DNA of 64,000 nucleotides from Butyrivibrio fibrisolvens (GCF_037113525.1 NZ_CP146963.1:868001-932000), one strand, 5' to 3'. Numbered from the stretch's first letter, positions 1 to 8,975 are shown. Translations and numbers: made by a program. The notes: generated by a model from the letters alone, not told the origin.

Positions 1-2
1 CA

Positions 3-431
3 CGTAACTTAATATGTGTGGGCATTGATAGATGTGAGAATGGAGATTTCTGTGGAAGGATCTGGGAGCCATATGATGATCAGCCATTTGAATTCACAGG
101 TATCAATGATATGGTAATTCACATGGACGATCTTTACGACGAATGGAATTACCCGCAGAGAGCGCTGAATGAGCGAAGCTTTTTGCGTACTCACGAGTCA
201 ACCAGGACTAATATTATCAGGGATGATGGCTTTGTGGAAAAAATCGATCGTCTGCAAAAGATGAGAGGTGAGATCGGAACATTCATTGTCCAGGTAAAGT
301 TCAGACAGCATGCCACATGGCAGGGAGTTGTTGTTTGGGCAGAGGAGAATAAACGGGGAAATTTTCGGAGTGCAATGGAGTTGGTTCATCTCATCGATCA
401 CGCAATAAGTAAAGGATTGTTGATCAAATAA
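3..431 (+). CDS. Hypothetical protein, probably cut by the window edge
   Basis: I do not recognise this family. The frame is open from the left edge of the window to a TAA at 429-431. The first usable start inside it is a GTG at 18 with no Shine-Dalgarno site before it, so the true start probably lies upstream. The visible part is about 137 residues, soluble and without a signal peptide or membrane segment. A central block contains the motif RQHATWQGVVVW, and the C-terminus is a short helix ending LLIK. A terminator follows about 40 bases later, so this is the last gene of its transcript. Small proteins of this look occur in Lachnospiraceae, but I cannot assign a role. Confidence 0.6.
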   Translation, partial: RNLICVGIDRCENGDFCGRIWEPYDDQPFEFTGINDMVIHMDDLYDEWNYPQRALNERSFLRTHESTRTNIIRDDGFVEKIDRLQKMRGEIGTFIVQVKFRQHATWQGVVVWAEENKRGNFRSAMELVHLIDHAISKGLLIK

Positions 432-472
432 CCTTACTATGTGCAGACGAGGGGTTGAAAGAGGACAGAACT

Positions 473-517
473 TACCAGGCAGTGCCGCAAAGGACGCAGC
501 ATACCTGGTTATTTTTT
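473..517 (+). terminator. Probable terminator after the first gene
   Basis: TACCAGG at 473-479 pairs with CCTGGTTA at 504-511, with a GC-rich loop between them. Six T residues follow at 512-517. Confidence 0.6.
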
Positions 518-658
518 GCCCAAAAGTATGACTTTTAGGAAAAAAGCCATAATGTCTCATTCGTGATTGAATATAGACGAACGAGACAGTAAAATAGTTT
601 GATAACGGGCGACTCTCTGGAGGAGTCTGATCTTTATAAAAAAATAGAGGTGGAAGGA

Positions 659-1363
659 ATGGAACAGAATAACAATTTTCAGAATGGTAATTTCTCAAAC
701 GGTAATATGCCAAATGGCAATTTTCAGAATGGTAATTATCAAAACGGCAATATCGCTAATGGAAATTTTCAAAATAACAATTTCCAGAATGGAAGCATCC
801 AGGGCAATACAGCACTGAACAATCAGCAGTACATGGCAAACCACGGCCCTATGCTTAACGGCCAGCCTATGAGTACAGACAAGATGGCTGCTGAGATGGA
901 GAAAGAAGAGAATGTTGCACTTGGTATCGTAGGTGCTATAGGAGGTTCTCTTATAGGAGTTGCAGCTATGGCATTGTTACATCTTTTAAACTATGTGGCA
1001 GCTATAGCAGGAATCATAATGATTGTATGTGCTGGCAAAGGGTATGAGAAGCTTGCTGGCAGACTTTCAACCAAAGGAATAATCATAAGTACAATTGTTA
1101 CTATAGCTATGGTTTATGTTGGAGCGAGATTCTGCTTTGCTATTTCGCTTGCACAAGTAATTCCAGGCTATAATGTATTTGAAGCATTCGTAGAAGCTGG
1201 TGAAAAGATTTCTTTCAATCATATATATGCTGATGCTTTTTATGAAATTCTTTTAAAACAGTATTTATTTGCAGGAATTGGTATTGTAATTGAGGTTGCT
1301 TCAACTTTTTCAAATAAAAACAGTAATGGAAATAAGGGAATCGGTGCTTTCAAGAAGAACTGA
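659..1363 (+). CDS. Asn/Gly-rich N-terminus plus multi-pass membrane protein, function unknown
   Basis: The 234-residue protein starts at ATG 659, behind the site AGGTGGAAGG. An in-frame TTG at 599 has no such site and was rejected. Residues 1 to about 55 are a low-complexity tract of short N-G-N-F-Q type repeats, and the DNA there is equally repetitive. From about residue 85 the protein becomes hydrophobic, with three or four predicted membrane segments (around IVGAIGGSLIGVAAMALL, AAIAGIIMIVCAG, IISTIVTIAMVYVGA and YLFAGIGIVIEVA). The C-terminus is short, Asn/Lys-rich and polar. The layout resembles small membrane proteins in which a disordered cytoplasmic tail precedes a four-helix bundle. 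No catalytic motif is visible. It is monocistronic, with its own terminator. Confidence 0.8.
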   Translation: MEQNNNFQNGNFSNGNMPNGNFQNGNYQNGNIANGNFQNNNFQNGSIQGNTALNNQQYMANHGPMLNGQPMSTDKMAAEMEKEENVALGIVGAIGGSLIGVAAMALLHLLNYVAAIAGIIMIVCAGKGYEKLAGRLSTKGIIISTIVTIAMVYVGARFCFAISLAQVIPGYNVFEAFVEAGEKISFNHIYADAFYEILLKQYLFAGIGIVIEVASTFSNKNSNGNKGIGAFKKN

Positions 1364-1450
1364 TTTCGTGATCAAGCCAATTGACTGAAACAATAGATCA
1401 TTTTAAGTCATACGTAGGCTAAGGGGCTATTTTAAATAGTTAATACAAAA

Positions 1451-1488
1451 AAGGTCGTAGGTGGAAAGTCTGCCTGCGACTTTTCGTT
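1451..1488 (+). terminator. Probable terminator
   Basis: GTCGTAGG at 1454-1461 pairs with CCTGCGAC at 1473-1480 (one G-U pair). A-rich and T-rich flanks, TTTTCGTTTT, follow. Confidence 0.6.
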
Positions 1489-1588
1489 TTATAAGAAATT
1501 CCTATTGAATCCTCCTAATAAGGAGTATGAAAGTTTTATAAAAACCTTGAGTTCTTATACCCTACTCATGTTATCACCATACGAATTA

Positions 1589-1597
1589 TGATATAAT
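1589..1597 (+). promoter_or_regulatory. Extended -10 promoter for serine acetyltransferase
   Basis: TGATATAAT fits the extended -10 form TGnTATAAT, 46 bases before the ATG. No clear -35 box is visible. The rest of the 1364-1642 gap contains only the preceding terminator. Confidence 0.5.
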
Positions 1598-1642
1598 CCA
1601 AATGATTGCATCAAACTACTAAGATAAGGGAGGCACAGTCTG

Positions 1643-2614
1643 ATGCCCAATAATCATGATATAGATCACATTATAAAAGTCATACTTCAGGATTATGACA
1701 AGAAGCGTGATGTTGATAAAATGGATGTATTTGGCCAGCCTGATTCCAAAGCGGTTGAGGATATCACCCATAAGCTTCTTAATGTTATTTTTCCCGGATA
1801 TTACAGAGACAGGGTATACAGAAGCTTTAATGACAGAAACCGTATGTCGGTTCTCATTGAAGATGTAATGTACAATCTTGAGAAGCAGATCACCATTGCT
1901 CTTACATACAATGAAGAGTACCGCGATACGGATGAACGCTTGAGAAAAGAAGCTGCAAAGCGAATTGCGGGTGAATTTGGCGAAAGGATTCCCAAGATCC
2001 GTGAGTATGTTGATACTGATGTTCAGGCAACATTTGATGGAGATCCGGCTGCATATGGTAAGGAAGAGATCGTACTTTCTTATCCCGGTATCCTTGCAAC
2101 GACCGTAAATCGTCTGGCACATGAGCTTTACCTTTTGAGGGTGCCACTCATACCGCGTATGATGACCGAATATGCTCATTCTCTTACCGGAATAGACATT
2201 AACCCCGGTGCGACCATAGGTAAGTACTTCATGATCGATCATGGAACCGGCGTCGTTGTTGGTGAGACAACAGTTATTGGTGAACACGTTAAGATCTATC
2301 AGGGTGTTACTCTGGGCGCGCTTTCCACAAGAGGCGGTCAGAATCTTCGTGGCAAAAGACGTCATCCCACTGTTGAAGATAATGTTACAATATACTCCGG
2401 TGCATCAATTCTTGGCGGTGAGACTACGATAGGACATGATTCTGTGATCGGTTCTAACTGCTTTATTACTGCATCAGTGCCGGCCGATACAAGAGTTACC
2501 ATCAGAAACCAGGAACTTATCTATAAAGACGGAGATGGTAAAGAGTATTCATCTGCAGAATTCAAGCAGGGCGAATGCTGGTGCGGCGGATATGGTAACG
2601 ATTGGGTTATCTAA
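1643..2614 (+). CDS. cysE: Serine O-acetyltransferase (CysE/EpsC type)
   Basis: The enzyme transfers acetyl from acetyl-CoA to L-serine, giving O-acetylserine, the first step of cysteine synthesis in the cytoplasm. The 323-residue protein has a helical N-terminal half (about 1-180) and a left-handed beta-helix of hexapeptide repeats (about 183-290). The expected catalytic pair is present: Asp185 in GIDINPGA and His200 in MIDHGTG, spaced 15 residues apart as in Escherichia coli CysE. The N-terminal helical part is long, as in the EpsC branch found in Clostridia. The ATG at 1643 follows an AAGGGAGG site. No cysteine synthase gene is adjacent. The short C-terminal tail is cysteine-rich (ECWCGG), which is unusual and might bind a metal or a partner. 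The palindromic array at 2616 begins just after the stop codon. Confidence 0.93.
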   Translation: MPNNHDIDHIIKVILQDYDKKRDVDKMDVFGQPDSKAVEDITHKLLNVIFPGYYRDRVYRSFNDRNRMSVLIEDVMYNLEKQITIALTYNEEYRDTDERLRKEAAKRIAGEFGERIPKIREYVDTDVQATFDGDPAAYGKEEIVLSYPGILATTVNRLAHELYLLRVPLIPRMMTEYAHSLTGIDINPGATIGKYFMIDHGTGVVVGETTVIGEHVKIYQGVTLGALSTRGGQNLRGKRRHPTVEDNVTIYSGASILGGETTIGHDSVIGSNCFITASVPADTRVTIRNQELIYKDGDGKEYSSAEFKQGECWCGGYGNDWVI

Positions 2615-2615
2615 T

Positions 2616-2858
2616 GAGTTTCTTCGAAACTCTATACATAGAATTACATAGATGTAATTCTATGTACGAGATACCTCCTGTATCTGGGAGTTTCTTCGAA
2701 ACTCTATACATAGAATTACATAGATGTAATTCTATGTACGAGATACCTCCTGTATCCGGGAATTTTCTTCGAAACTCAATACATCCTGTATCAGGGACAT
2801 AGAAATGCTTCCATGCATTTCTAAACATGTCCAGATTACATCCTGTAATCAGGGACAT
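2616..2858 (+). repeat. Palindromic array: two 72-bp tandem units plus related hairpins
   Basis: Units at 2616-2687 and 2688-2759 are nearly identical (period 72). Each begins with the hairpin GAGTTTCTTCGAAACTC, followed by a longer palindrome (arms TAGAATTACA and TGTAATTCTA) and a small hairpin with a CTCCT loop. A third, decayed copy runs on from 2760. The final module at 2827-2858 is a double stem: ATGTCC (2827-2832) pairs with GGACAT (2853-2858) around GATTACA-TCC-TGTAATC. The module ends about 38 bases before the start of the M18 peptidase gene. A related module lies at 39182-39238 before mtnA. Confidence 0.85.
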
Positions 2859-2896
2859 AGAAAATTTATTATTTATCTTGAAAGAAGGTTTTACAA

Positions 2897-4192
2897 ATGT
2901 TCGAAAAGATTACTAAGGATATGCTTAAATTTATCGATGCATCTCCTACATGCTATCATGTGATCTCCAATATGGAGGAAAGACTTGATGCTGAAGGCTA
3001 TACTAAGCTTCGTGAGTCAGAAGACTGGAAGATCAAAAATGGTGGCAAATATTATGTTACTCGTAACGGTTCTTCAATCATCTCTTTTCAGATACCAAAG
3101 AAGACTTTTAAAGGCTTCCTTATGACAGCAAGCCATAGTGATTCTCCGACATTTAAGATCAAATCTAATCCGGAGATGGAAGAAGGCGGAATGTACGTTA
3201 AGCTTAACGTTGAAGGTTATGGCGGAATGCTTGACGGCCCATGGTTTGACAGGCCTCTTTCCATTGCTGGAAGAGTATTTGTCAAGGATGATGACAATAA
3301 TCTTTCAATGAAGCTTATTAACATAGACAGAGATCTTTTAATGATGCCTTCTCTTGCTATTCATATGAACAGAGAAGCTAATAACGGCTATAAGTTCAAT
3401 GCCCAGAAAGATATGCAGCCTATTTATGGTGATATATCTTCAAAGAAGTCTTTTGACAAATTGATCGCTAAGGCTGCAGGCGTTAAGGAAAGTGATATTT
3501 TTGGAAGCGACCTTTTCCTTTACAACAGGGTTAAACCTACTATCTGGGGCGCTGGCAAAGAATATATCAGCTCATCAAGACTTGATGATCAGGAATGTGT
3601 ATATACAACATTAGAAGCATTCCTTAATTCTACATCATCTTCACATGTGCTTATGCACTGTGTATTTGATAATGAGGAAGTTGGAAGCGGAACCAAGCAG
3701 GGAGCAGCATCTACATTCCTTAAGGATACTCTTGAGAGAATATGCGAAGGATGCGGACGTACAAGACAGCAGTATCATACAGCACTTGCACAGAGCTTCA
3801 TGCTTTCTGCTGATAACGCGCATGCAATGCATCCTAATTACAAGGATAAGGCTGATCCGGTTAATCATCCTGAAATGAACAAGGGTATAGTAATTAAATT
3901 TAATGCAAACCAAAAGTATACTACTGACGGAGCTTCAGAAGCTATGCTTCGCATGGTTCTCGACAAAGCAAAGGTTCCTTATCAGATGTTCACTAACAGA
4001 AGTGACATGCCTGGAGGATCTACTCTTGGTAATATCAGTAACACTCAGGTTGCTCTTAACACTGTAGATATCGGACTTGCACAGCTTGCAATGCATTCAC
4101 CTTATGAAACAGCAGGTGCTAAGGATCCTAAGTATATGGCTGATGGCGTTAAGGCATTCTATGAATCTGATATCGATATTCACATCTCTTAA
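2897..4192 (+). CDS. M18 family zinc aminopeptidase
   Basis: This 431-residue cytoplasmic peptidase removes N-terminal residues, typically acidic or neutral, from peptides. The metal-binding motifs of the M18 family appear in order: HSDSP near residue 80, SRLDDQ near 225, the catalytic and metal Glu pair in FDNEEVGSG near 260, and a late His in AMHSPYE near 400. The length is normal for bacterial M18 enzymes. The ATG at 2897 follows GAAAGAAGG. The gene is preceded by the palindromic array, whose last double-stem module would lie in its 5' leader or in the tail of the cysE transcript. It may therefore be controlled after transcription, but that is inference. Confidence 0.92.
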   Translation: MFEKITKDMLKFIDASPTCYHVISNMEERLDAEGYTKLRESEDWKIKNGGKYYVTRNGSSIISFQIPKKTFKGFLMTASHSDSPTFKIKSNPEMEEGGMYVKLNVEGYGGMLDGPWFDRPLSIAGRVFVKDDDNNLSMKLINIDRDLLMMPSLAIHMNREANNGYKFNAQKDMQPIYGDISSKKSFDKLIAKAAGVKESDIFGSDLFLYNRVKPTIWGAGKEYISSSRLDDQECVYTTLEAFLNSTSSSHVLMHCVFDNEEVGSGTKQGAASTFLKDTLERICEGCGRTRQQYHTALAQSFMLSADNAHAMHPNYKDKADPVNHPEMNKGIVIKFNANQKYTTDGASEAMLRMVLDKAKVPYQMFTNRSDMPGGSTLGNISNTQVALNTVDIGLAQLAMHSPYETAGAKDPKYMADGVKAFYESDIDIHIS

Positions 4193-4270
4193 ACAAGAGC
4201 TGTTGTAAGATTAAAGGTAATCATTTATAATTAATAGATAAATAGTTTTAATGAAAGTAGGACTAGTTTT

Positions 4271-5644
4271 ATGGGTTTGTTTGATTTATTCGGGGGAAGT
4301 AAAAAGAAAGAAGAAGAGGCGGCTGCCCAGGCCGAGAAGCTGAAAGAAGAGCAGGCGCTCAAAGATAAGGAAGATCAGAAAGCTGCGCATGAAGGCCTTG
4401 AATGGCCTCATCCGGTTCCGATCTCCAGAGTTCGTCCATCAGGTGAAGAACCTGATAAGTTCGAAGATCCGGTATCTCCGGAACGTAAGGATGAGATCGG
4501 ACCACTCATTTATGAAGAGAGAATCAGTCTTGATACACTTAAGTTCCTGACTCTTCCGGAACTGCTGTTCGTACTTACAACACAGGAGTATTTCAATTCC
4601 AAGAGTAAGCTTAATAACTTTAGTGAGAATCATCGTATTCTTTACAATGAACTTTTAAATCGTGTACGTGATGCCAAGATGATCTACTGCCTCTATGACG
4701 ATGCGACCAAATTCCCATTTGTCGAGAACGGAATGGCTTATATCTATCTGGAGAAAGAGATTGCAGAGCAGGTAGTGGAAGCTTATGGCAAGCAGTTCAG
4801 AAAACTTATGGTAAAGGAGTGTCCTGCTGTTCCTGAAGGTGCAGAGAATACAGACAGAGGATTCTTCGATTATCTGTACTATCTTGGAATAGAGAGGATC
4901 ATTATTGATAATGGTCGTTACAGAGCAAGATTCTCAAGAAGTGAGATCGTAGCTCCGCCTAATTTCGCAGATGACAAGAAACAGGCTCCAATGAACCCTC
5001 AGCTCAGACTTGCTATGCTGGACTTTTTATCAGAGGCTCGCTGGCCTGTTAAATACGAAAAGAGAACACAGGTTGTTCAGACCAAGGAAGCACGCATGGT
5101 TGCTCTTGCAAGAGCTGGTCGCTTTATTGTTCCTATTCAGCATGAAGGTCCTGCTGAGATGATGAATGATGGACGTATCAAGTTCAACAAGGATACCAAG
5201 CTTCGTTTCCCTGTAATGAAGACCAATAATGGTAAGTTGTTCCTTCCGATCTTTACAGATGGTATCGAATTTGCCAAGAAGTTCGGAAGAGAAGGATTTG
5301 AAGGTGCTGTATTCAAATTCAGCGATATCTTAAGATTCGTACAGGACAAAGATGGTCTTGCTATTAATCCTATGGGAGAAAATATCATGCTTCCAAAGGA
5401 TAAGATGATGGCACTTGAAGCAGCTTCACAGGCCATCGCAGCTAGGACTGCAACCGGCAAGCCTGCAAAAGAGGCAAGTGCACAGGATATCATCAAGAGA
5501 GCAAGTGCAGAGGACGTTGCACAGAAGATCATCCAGATGCCAAAGCGTACTGAGAATACAGCTGAAGCAAAAGCTGAAGATACAAATGCCACAGAAAATA
5601 ATGATAACGGCGAAGAAATCGCTGATATCACACCTGAAAACTAA
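4271..5644 (+). CDS. SseB-domain protein
   Basis: The 457-residue cytoplasmic protein starts with MGLFDLFGG and then a charged, Lys/Glu/Ala-rich helix (about 8-45). The central part (about 90-250) has no family I recognise. An SseB N-terminal-type domain occupies about 270-385, marked by LPIFTDGIEFAKKF and a FKFSDILRFV segment. The tail from about 400 is low-complexity and acidic, probably disordered. SseB domains occur in many Firmicutes proteins of unknown biochemical role. The next two genes, a CheX-like protein and a CheY-like regulator, follow at 45 and 31 bases, so the three are probably one transcript linked to motility. That link rests on position only. Confidence 0.8.
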   Translation: MGLFDLFGGSKKKEEEAAAQAEKLKEEQALKDKEDQKAAHEGLEWPHPVPISRVRPSGEEPDKFEDPVSPERKDEIGPLIYEERISLDTLKFLTLPELLFVLTTQEYFNSKSKLNNFSENHRILYNELLNRVRDAKMIYCLYDDATKFPFVENGMAYIYLEKEIAEQVVEAYGKQFRKLMVKECPAVPEGAENTDRGFFDYLYYLGIERIIIDNGRYRARFSRSEIVAPPNFADDKKQAPMNPQLRLAMLDFLSEARWPVKYEKRTQVVQTKEARMVALARAGRFIVPIQHEGPAEMMNDGRIKFNKDTKLRFPVMKTNNGKLFLPIFTDGIEFAKKFGREGFEGAVFKFSDILRFVQDKDGLAINPMGENIMLPKDKMMALEAASQAIAARTATGKPAKEASAQDIIKRASAEDVAQKIIQMPKRTENTAEAKAEDTNATENNDNGEEIADITPEN

Positions 5645-5689
5645 GATCCGGATTAACAAGTAAACCTTCTAATACGAAAGGTGGTTTAA

Positions 5690-6577
5690 ATGTTTGATCG
5701 TATGTTGGGCAACTATCTTGTAGAGCAGGGAAGACTGACAGGTGAGCAGATTAAACAGGCTTATGAGAAGCAGGCACAGAGCCGCGCCAGACTTGGTGTT
5801 ATTGCTGTGGCTGAAAAACTTATGAGCATACCTCAGGCTGAACAGATCAATTCCCTTCAGGCGTCAAAGGATAAGTACTTTGGAGACCTTGCGGTTGAAA
5901 TGGGTTATCTTACGCCCGAACAGGTTACAAGGCTGTTAGGTGAGCAGGGCAATGCGTTTATGGCTTTCTCACAGGCCTTAGTAGATCTCGGCTTTTTGTC
6001 CCTGGATGAAATATCTAATCTTTCTCAGGAATATGCATCCAAACATGGACTTATGGAGTCTGAGATTGATGCACTAAAATGCAATGATATTTCCAGGATA
6101 GTACCTATCTTTACAAAAGATGCAGACGAGAAAACAGTTAAAATGCTGATAGTTGCTGTCAAAAACATCTATCGCCTTGTTGATCAGCACGTTATTATCG
6201 GTAATCTGGAAAAGAAGTCGTCAGTTTCCGGAGAATGTGTAGGCTACCAGAAGACTATAGGCAGAGATAAGATCTGTAATTGTATCTCGGGAAGCTATTC
6301 AGATCTCCAGAAAATGGCTATGAGCTATACCAAGGAAGAATTTATAGAGACCAGAGAAGATGCACTTGATGCGCTTTGTGAGCTCATCAATTGTACTAAC
6401 GGAATATATGCCACACAGGAAAGCACAGAGAGTGAAATGATAGATCTGGAACCACCGGTTTATATTACTCATTTTGCTAACATCAAAGCTTCTGTGGTTT
6501 ATTCACTACCTGTATATTGCAGCAATGCAAATGTTTTTATCAATATATCTGATGCGGAAAAAACAGAAATTGGTTGA
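5690..6577 (+). CDS. CheX-like chemotaxis protein with GspE-N-like N-terminus
   Basis: The 295-residue protein has two parts. Residues 1 to about 120 contain two or three copies of a helical module (LGNYLVEQGRLTGEQIKQAY, then a second with GYLTPEQVTRLLGEQ) resembling the N-terminal domain of type II secretion ATPases. Residues about 140-290 resemble a CheX-type domain, the fold of CheY-P phosphatases, with an E-x2-N-like stretch in CELINCTNG. The gene directly precedes a stand-alone CheY-like receiver, its natural partner. A strong AAGGTGG site precedes ATG 5690. I infer that it dephosphorylates or reads out that receiver. The catalytic pair is not clear enough to claim phosphatase activity. 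Confidence 0.75.
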   Translation: MFDRMLGNYLVEQGRLTGEQIKQAYEKQAQSRARLGVIAVAEKLMSIPQAEQINSLQASKDKYFGDLAVEMGYLTPEQVTRLLGEQGNAFMAFSQALVDLGFLSLDEISNLSQEYASKHGLMESEIDALKCNDISRIVPIFTKDADEKTVKMLIVAVKNIYRLVDQHVIIGNLEKKSSVSGECVGYQKTIGRDKICNCISGSYSDLQKMAMSYTKEEFIETREDALDALCELINCTNGIYATQESTESEMIDLEPPVYITHFANIKASVVYSLPVYCSNANVFINISDAEKTEIG

Positions 6578-6608
6578 GGCATACACCTAGTTGTGAGGAG
6601 GATATGGC

Positions 6609-6965
6609 ATGGCAAACGTACTTATAGTAGATGATTCCAGAACATCCAGAAGGGTACTTCGAGATATTCTCGAACGTAATGGTCACACTGTCCTTGGAGA
6701 AGCAGTAGATGGTAAGGAAGGCTATGATATGTATCAGACGCTTAAGCCTGATGTTGTTACCATGGATATTACTATGCCTGTTATGGATGGCATAGATTCT
6801 CTTAAACTTATTATGCGATTTGATCCCCAGGCTAAGGTGGTTATGGTAACCGCAGCCGGACAGAAGCAGAAGATGATGGAAGCTCTTAAGATAGGAGCTG
6901 TAGAATTTATTTCTAAGCCCCTTGATGAAGAAGCTATTGTAAAAACAATGAAAGAATTAGCTTAA
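6609..6965 (+). CDS. Stand-alone CheY-like response regulator
   Basis: This 118-residue single receiver domain has all the signature residues: acidic pair Asp8-Asp9, phospho-acceptor Asp53 in VVTMDITMP, Thr81 and Lys103 in ISKP. It has no output domain, so it should act by binding another protein, as CheY binds the flagellar switch. The start follows GAGGAGG. It is the third gene of the SseB/CheX-like cluster. Its stop codon overlaps the stop of the convergent SDR gene (shared bases 6962-6965), so no separate terminator lies between them. Confidence 0.93.
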   Translation: MANVLIVDDSRTSRRVLRDILERNGHTVLGEAVDGKEGYDMYQTLKPDVVTMDITMPVMDGIDSLKLIMRFDPQAKVVMVTAAGQKQKMMEALKIGAVEFISKPLDEEAIVKTMKELA

Positions 6966-7684
6966 ATCCAGCCACCATCCAAGGATATTATTTGTCCTGT
7001 CATATATTCGGGGGATGTTATTATTTTTAATGTCATATCAGCAACTTCTTCCGGCGTGCCCAATCGGCCCGCCGGTATTTCATTTTTGAGAACCTCAAGA
7101 TCGTCTTCTGACAGGTGAGATCTGTTCATATCGGTATCGATTACACCGCAGGAAATGGCATTAACACTTATGTTAGAAGGCGCAAGTTCTTTGGCCAGTG
7201 CTCTGGTAAATCCGTTCACGCCGCCTTTGCTTGCGGAATAAGCAACCTCTGTAGAAGCTCCGACTTGTCCCCATACAGAAGATATATTGACGATCCTTCC
7301 GCCGCCAAGACGCAGCATAATAGGCACAGCACACTTTGAAGTGTTATACAAAGATGATAGATTTGTTCTTATGACCTTGTCCCATTCATCGGGGGTCATA
7401 TCAGTAAGGAGACCAAGCCATGCTATTCCGGCATTATTGATCACTATGTTTACAAGGGGGATCTGATCAAACATCTTTGCAACATCATAATAATCTCCGA
7501 TGTCGCAAACAAATGGAATGCAGCTGACTTCGTAAGTCTGGGATAGTTCTTTACAATATTCCTTAAGTTCATCTCCGTGATGAAGACATGTAAGATAAAG
7601 GTTATAACCATTTTCAGCAAGTTTTTTTGCAATAGCTTTTCCAATGCCTCTGGATGCACCGGTTATAAGAACGTATTCGTTCAT
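6962..7684 (-). CDS. Short-chain dehydrogenase/reductase (FabG/YmfI-like)
   Basis: This is a 240-residue NAD(P)H-dependent reductase with a complete classical SDR set. The cofactor motif TGASRGIG is at residues 7-14, NNAG near 88, the catalytic Ser in NISSVWG near 135, and YSASKGG with Tyr and Lys near 150. It resembles 3-oxoacyl-ACP reductases. The VNAISCGVIDTDMN stretch is also typical of YmfI-type proteins, which reduce the 5-aminopentanone group on elongation factor P, so the substrate is open. No fatty-acid genes are nearby. A minus-strand AAGGAG site (7693-7698) supports the start. It is transcribed divergently from trxB and overlaps cheY tail to tail. Confidence 0.85.
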   Translation of the reverse strand: MNEYVLITGASRGIGKAIAKKLAENGYNLYLTCLHHGDELKEYCKELSQTYEVSCIPFVCDIGDYYDVAKMFDQIPLVNIVINNAGIAWLGLLTDMTPDEWDKVIRTNLSSLYNTSKCAVPIMLRLGGGRIVNISSVWGQVGASTEVAYSASKGGVNGFTRALAKELAPSNISVNAISCGVIDTDMNRSHLSEDDLEVLKNEIPAGRLGTPEEVADMTLKIITSPEYMTGQIISLDGGWI

Positions 7685-7781
7685 TTTGACAGCTCCTTAT
7701 AAAAATGTTTTTGGATCAGTATGTGACAGTACTTAGTAGTACTAATAATTTGCTTATATATAAGTTATGTTAACAAAGTAA

Positions 7782-7811
7782 TTGACAAAAGACAAACTAA
7801 GAGAGTATTAT
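7782..7811 (+). promoter_or_regulatory. Promoter of trxB
   Basis: TTGACA (7782-7787) and TATTAT (7806-7811) are separated by 18 bases. The start codon is about 140 bases further on, so the leader is long. It contains GTAC half-sites but no structure I recognise. Confidence 0.6.
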
Positions 7812-7954
7812 AAGATTACAATTAAATTGTACACAATATAAAAGAAACTTGTACCTTTAAACTAGGTATTTAATATGATTACGGTCGTAAGGAATTATAA
7901 AATGCTTTTATGACTATCATCATGTTATTCCGGTATTCATAAGGAGGATAATAA

Positions 7955-8890
7955 ATGTACGATACACTTATAATTGGCAGTGGTCCTGCAGGTTTATCTG
8001 CTGCAGTATATGCAAAAAGAGCAGATCTTAATATGGCTGTTATAGAAAAAGAATTCACTTCAGGTGGTCAGATCCTTAATACATATGAAGTTGATAATTA
8101 TCTGGGATTACCGGGTATCAACGGCTTTGATATGGGAATGAAGTTCAGAGAGCATGCTGATAAGCTTGGTGCACCATTTCTTGAAGGCAATGTATCAGGC
8201 ATAGAAGTTATCGAAGAGGGAAGCGATACTAAACTTCCTGTATTCAGAGTTAATACTGATAACGGATCTTTTGATACACATACCGTAATAATTGCTTCAG
8301 GTGCAAATCACTCAAAGCTTGGTGCTCCCGGCGAAGATGAGCTTACAGGAGTAGGAGTTTCATATTGCGCCACTTGTGATGGAGCCTTCTTTAGAAGTAA
8401 GACAGCAGTTGTAGTCGGCGGCGGAGATGTTGCGGTAGAAGATGCCATTTTCCTTGCAAGAGGATGCAGTAAGGTATACCTCATACATAGAAGAGATGAG
8501 CTTAGAGCAGCTAAGACTCTTCAGAATGAATTACTTTCTCTTCCTAATGTGGAAGTTGTATGGGACAGTGTGGTAAAAGAGATAAGAGGAAACTCAAAAG
8601 TTGAATCTGTTCTTGTGCAAAATGTTAAAACAAAAGAAGAAACTTCTTTAAATACAGATGCATGCTTTGTTGCAGTTGGTATTACTCCGGAAACTGATAA
8701 GTTTAAAGAGCTTGTAGATTGTGATGAAAAGGGATATATAATAGCACCGGAAACTGGTGCTACATCGCATCCTGGAATCTATGTAGCCGGCGATGCAAGA
8801 AAGAAACGCCTTCGCCAAATTGTTACAGCTGTAGCTGACGGTGCTAATGCAGTTACAGCCGTTCAGGACTTTCTTGTTGGGAAATCGTAA
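7955..8890 (+). CDS. trxB: Thioredoxin-disulfide reductase
   Basis: This cytoplasmic flavoenzyme passes electrons from NADPH to thioredoxin. The 311-residue protein has the usual layout. The FAD site GSGPAGLSAAVYA is near the N-terminus, the redox-active pair CATC is at about 138-141, the NADPH motif GGGDVAVEDA is at about 152, and the second FAD motif YVAGDARKK is near 273. Length and motif spacing are standard. The ATG follows a perfect AAGGAGG (7941-7947). No thioredoxin gene is adjacent. A dedicated promoter and terminator indicate a single-gene transcript. Confidence 0.96.
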   Translation: MYDTLIIGSGPAGLSAAVYAKRADLNMAVIEKEFTSGGQILNTYEVDNYLGLPGINGFDMGMKFREHADKLGAPFLEGNVSGIEVIEEGSDTKLPVFRVNTDNGSFDTHTVIIASGANHSKLGAPGEDELTGVGVSYCATCDGAFFRSKTAVVVGGGDVAVEDAIFLARGCSKVYLIHRRDELRAAKTLQNELLSLPNVEVVWDSVVKEIRGNSKVESVLVQNVKTKEETSLNTDACFVAVGITPETDKFKELVDCDEKGYIIAPETGATSHPGIYVAGDARKKRLRQIVTAVADGANAVTAVQDFLVGKS

Positions 8891-8935
8891 CAATTATTAA
8901 AGGTAAGTTTCACAATCAACTCGGACAATTTATAT

Positions 8936-8975
8936 AAAAAAGATTCAAGTTGTCAGACAACTTGAATCTTTTTTA
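8936..8975 (+). terminator. Intrinsic terminator of trxB
   Basis: The perfect 13-bp stem AGATTCAAGTTGT / ACAACTTGAATCT has a three-base loop and is followed by six T residues. The A-run on the other side makes it potentially bidirectional. Confidence 0.9.

Noticed and set aside
432..520. Possible c-di-GMP (GEMM) riboswitch because of a GCCGCAAAGGACGC stretch
   Set aside because: The conserved GEMM-I tetraloop receptor and flanking stems are not present. The stretch is better explained as the loop of a terminator.
1619..2365. A 248-codon minus-strand frame across cysE
   Set aside because: The plus-strand frame has clear acetyltransferase motifs and a ribosome site. The minus-strand product resembles nothing and has no start signal.
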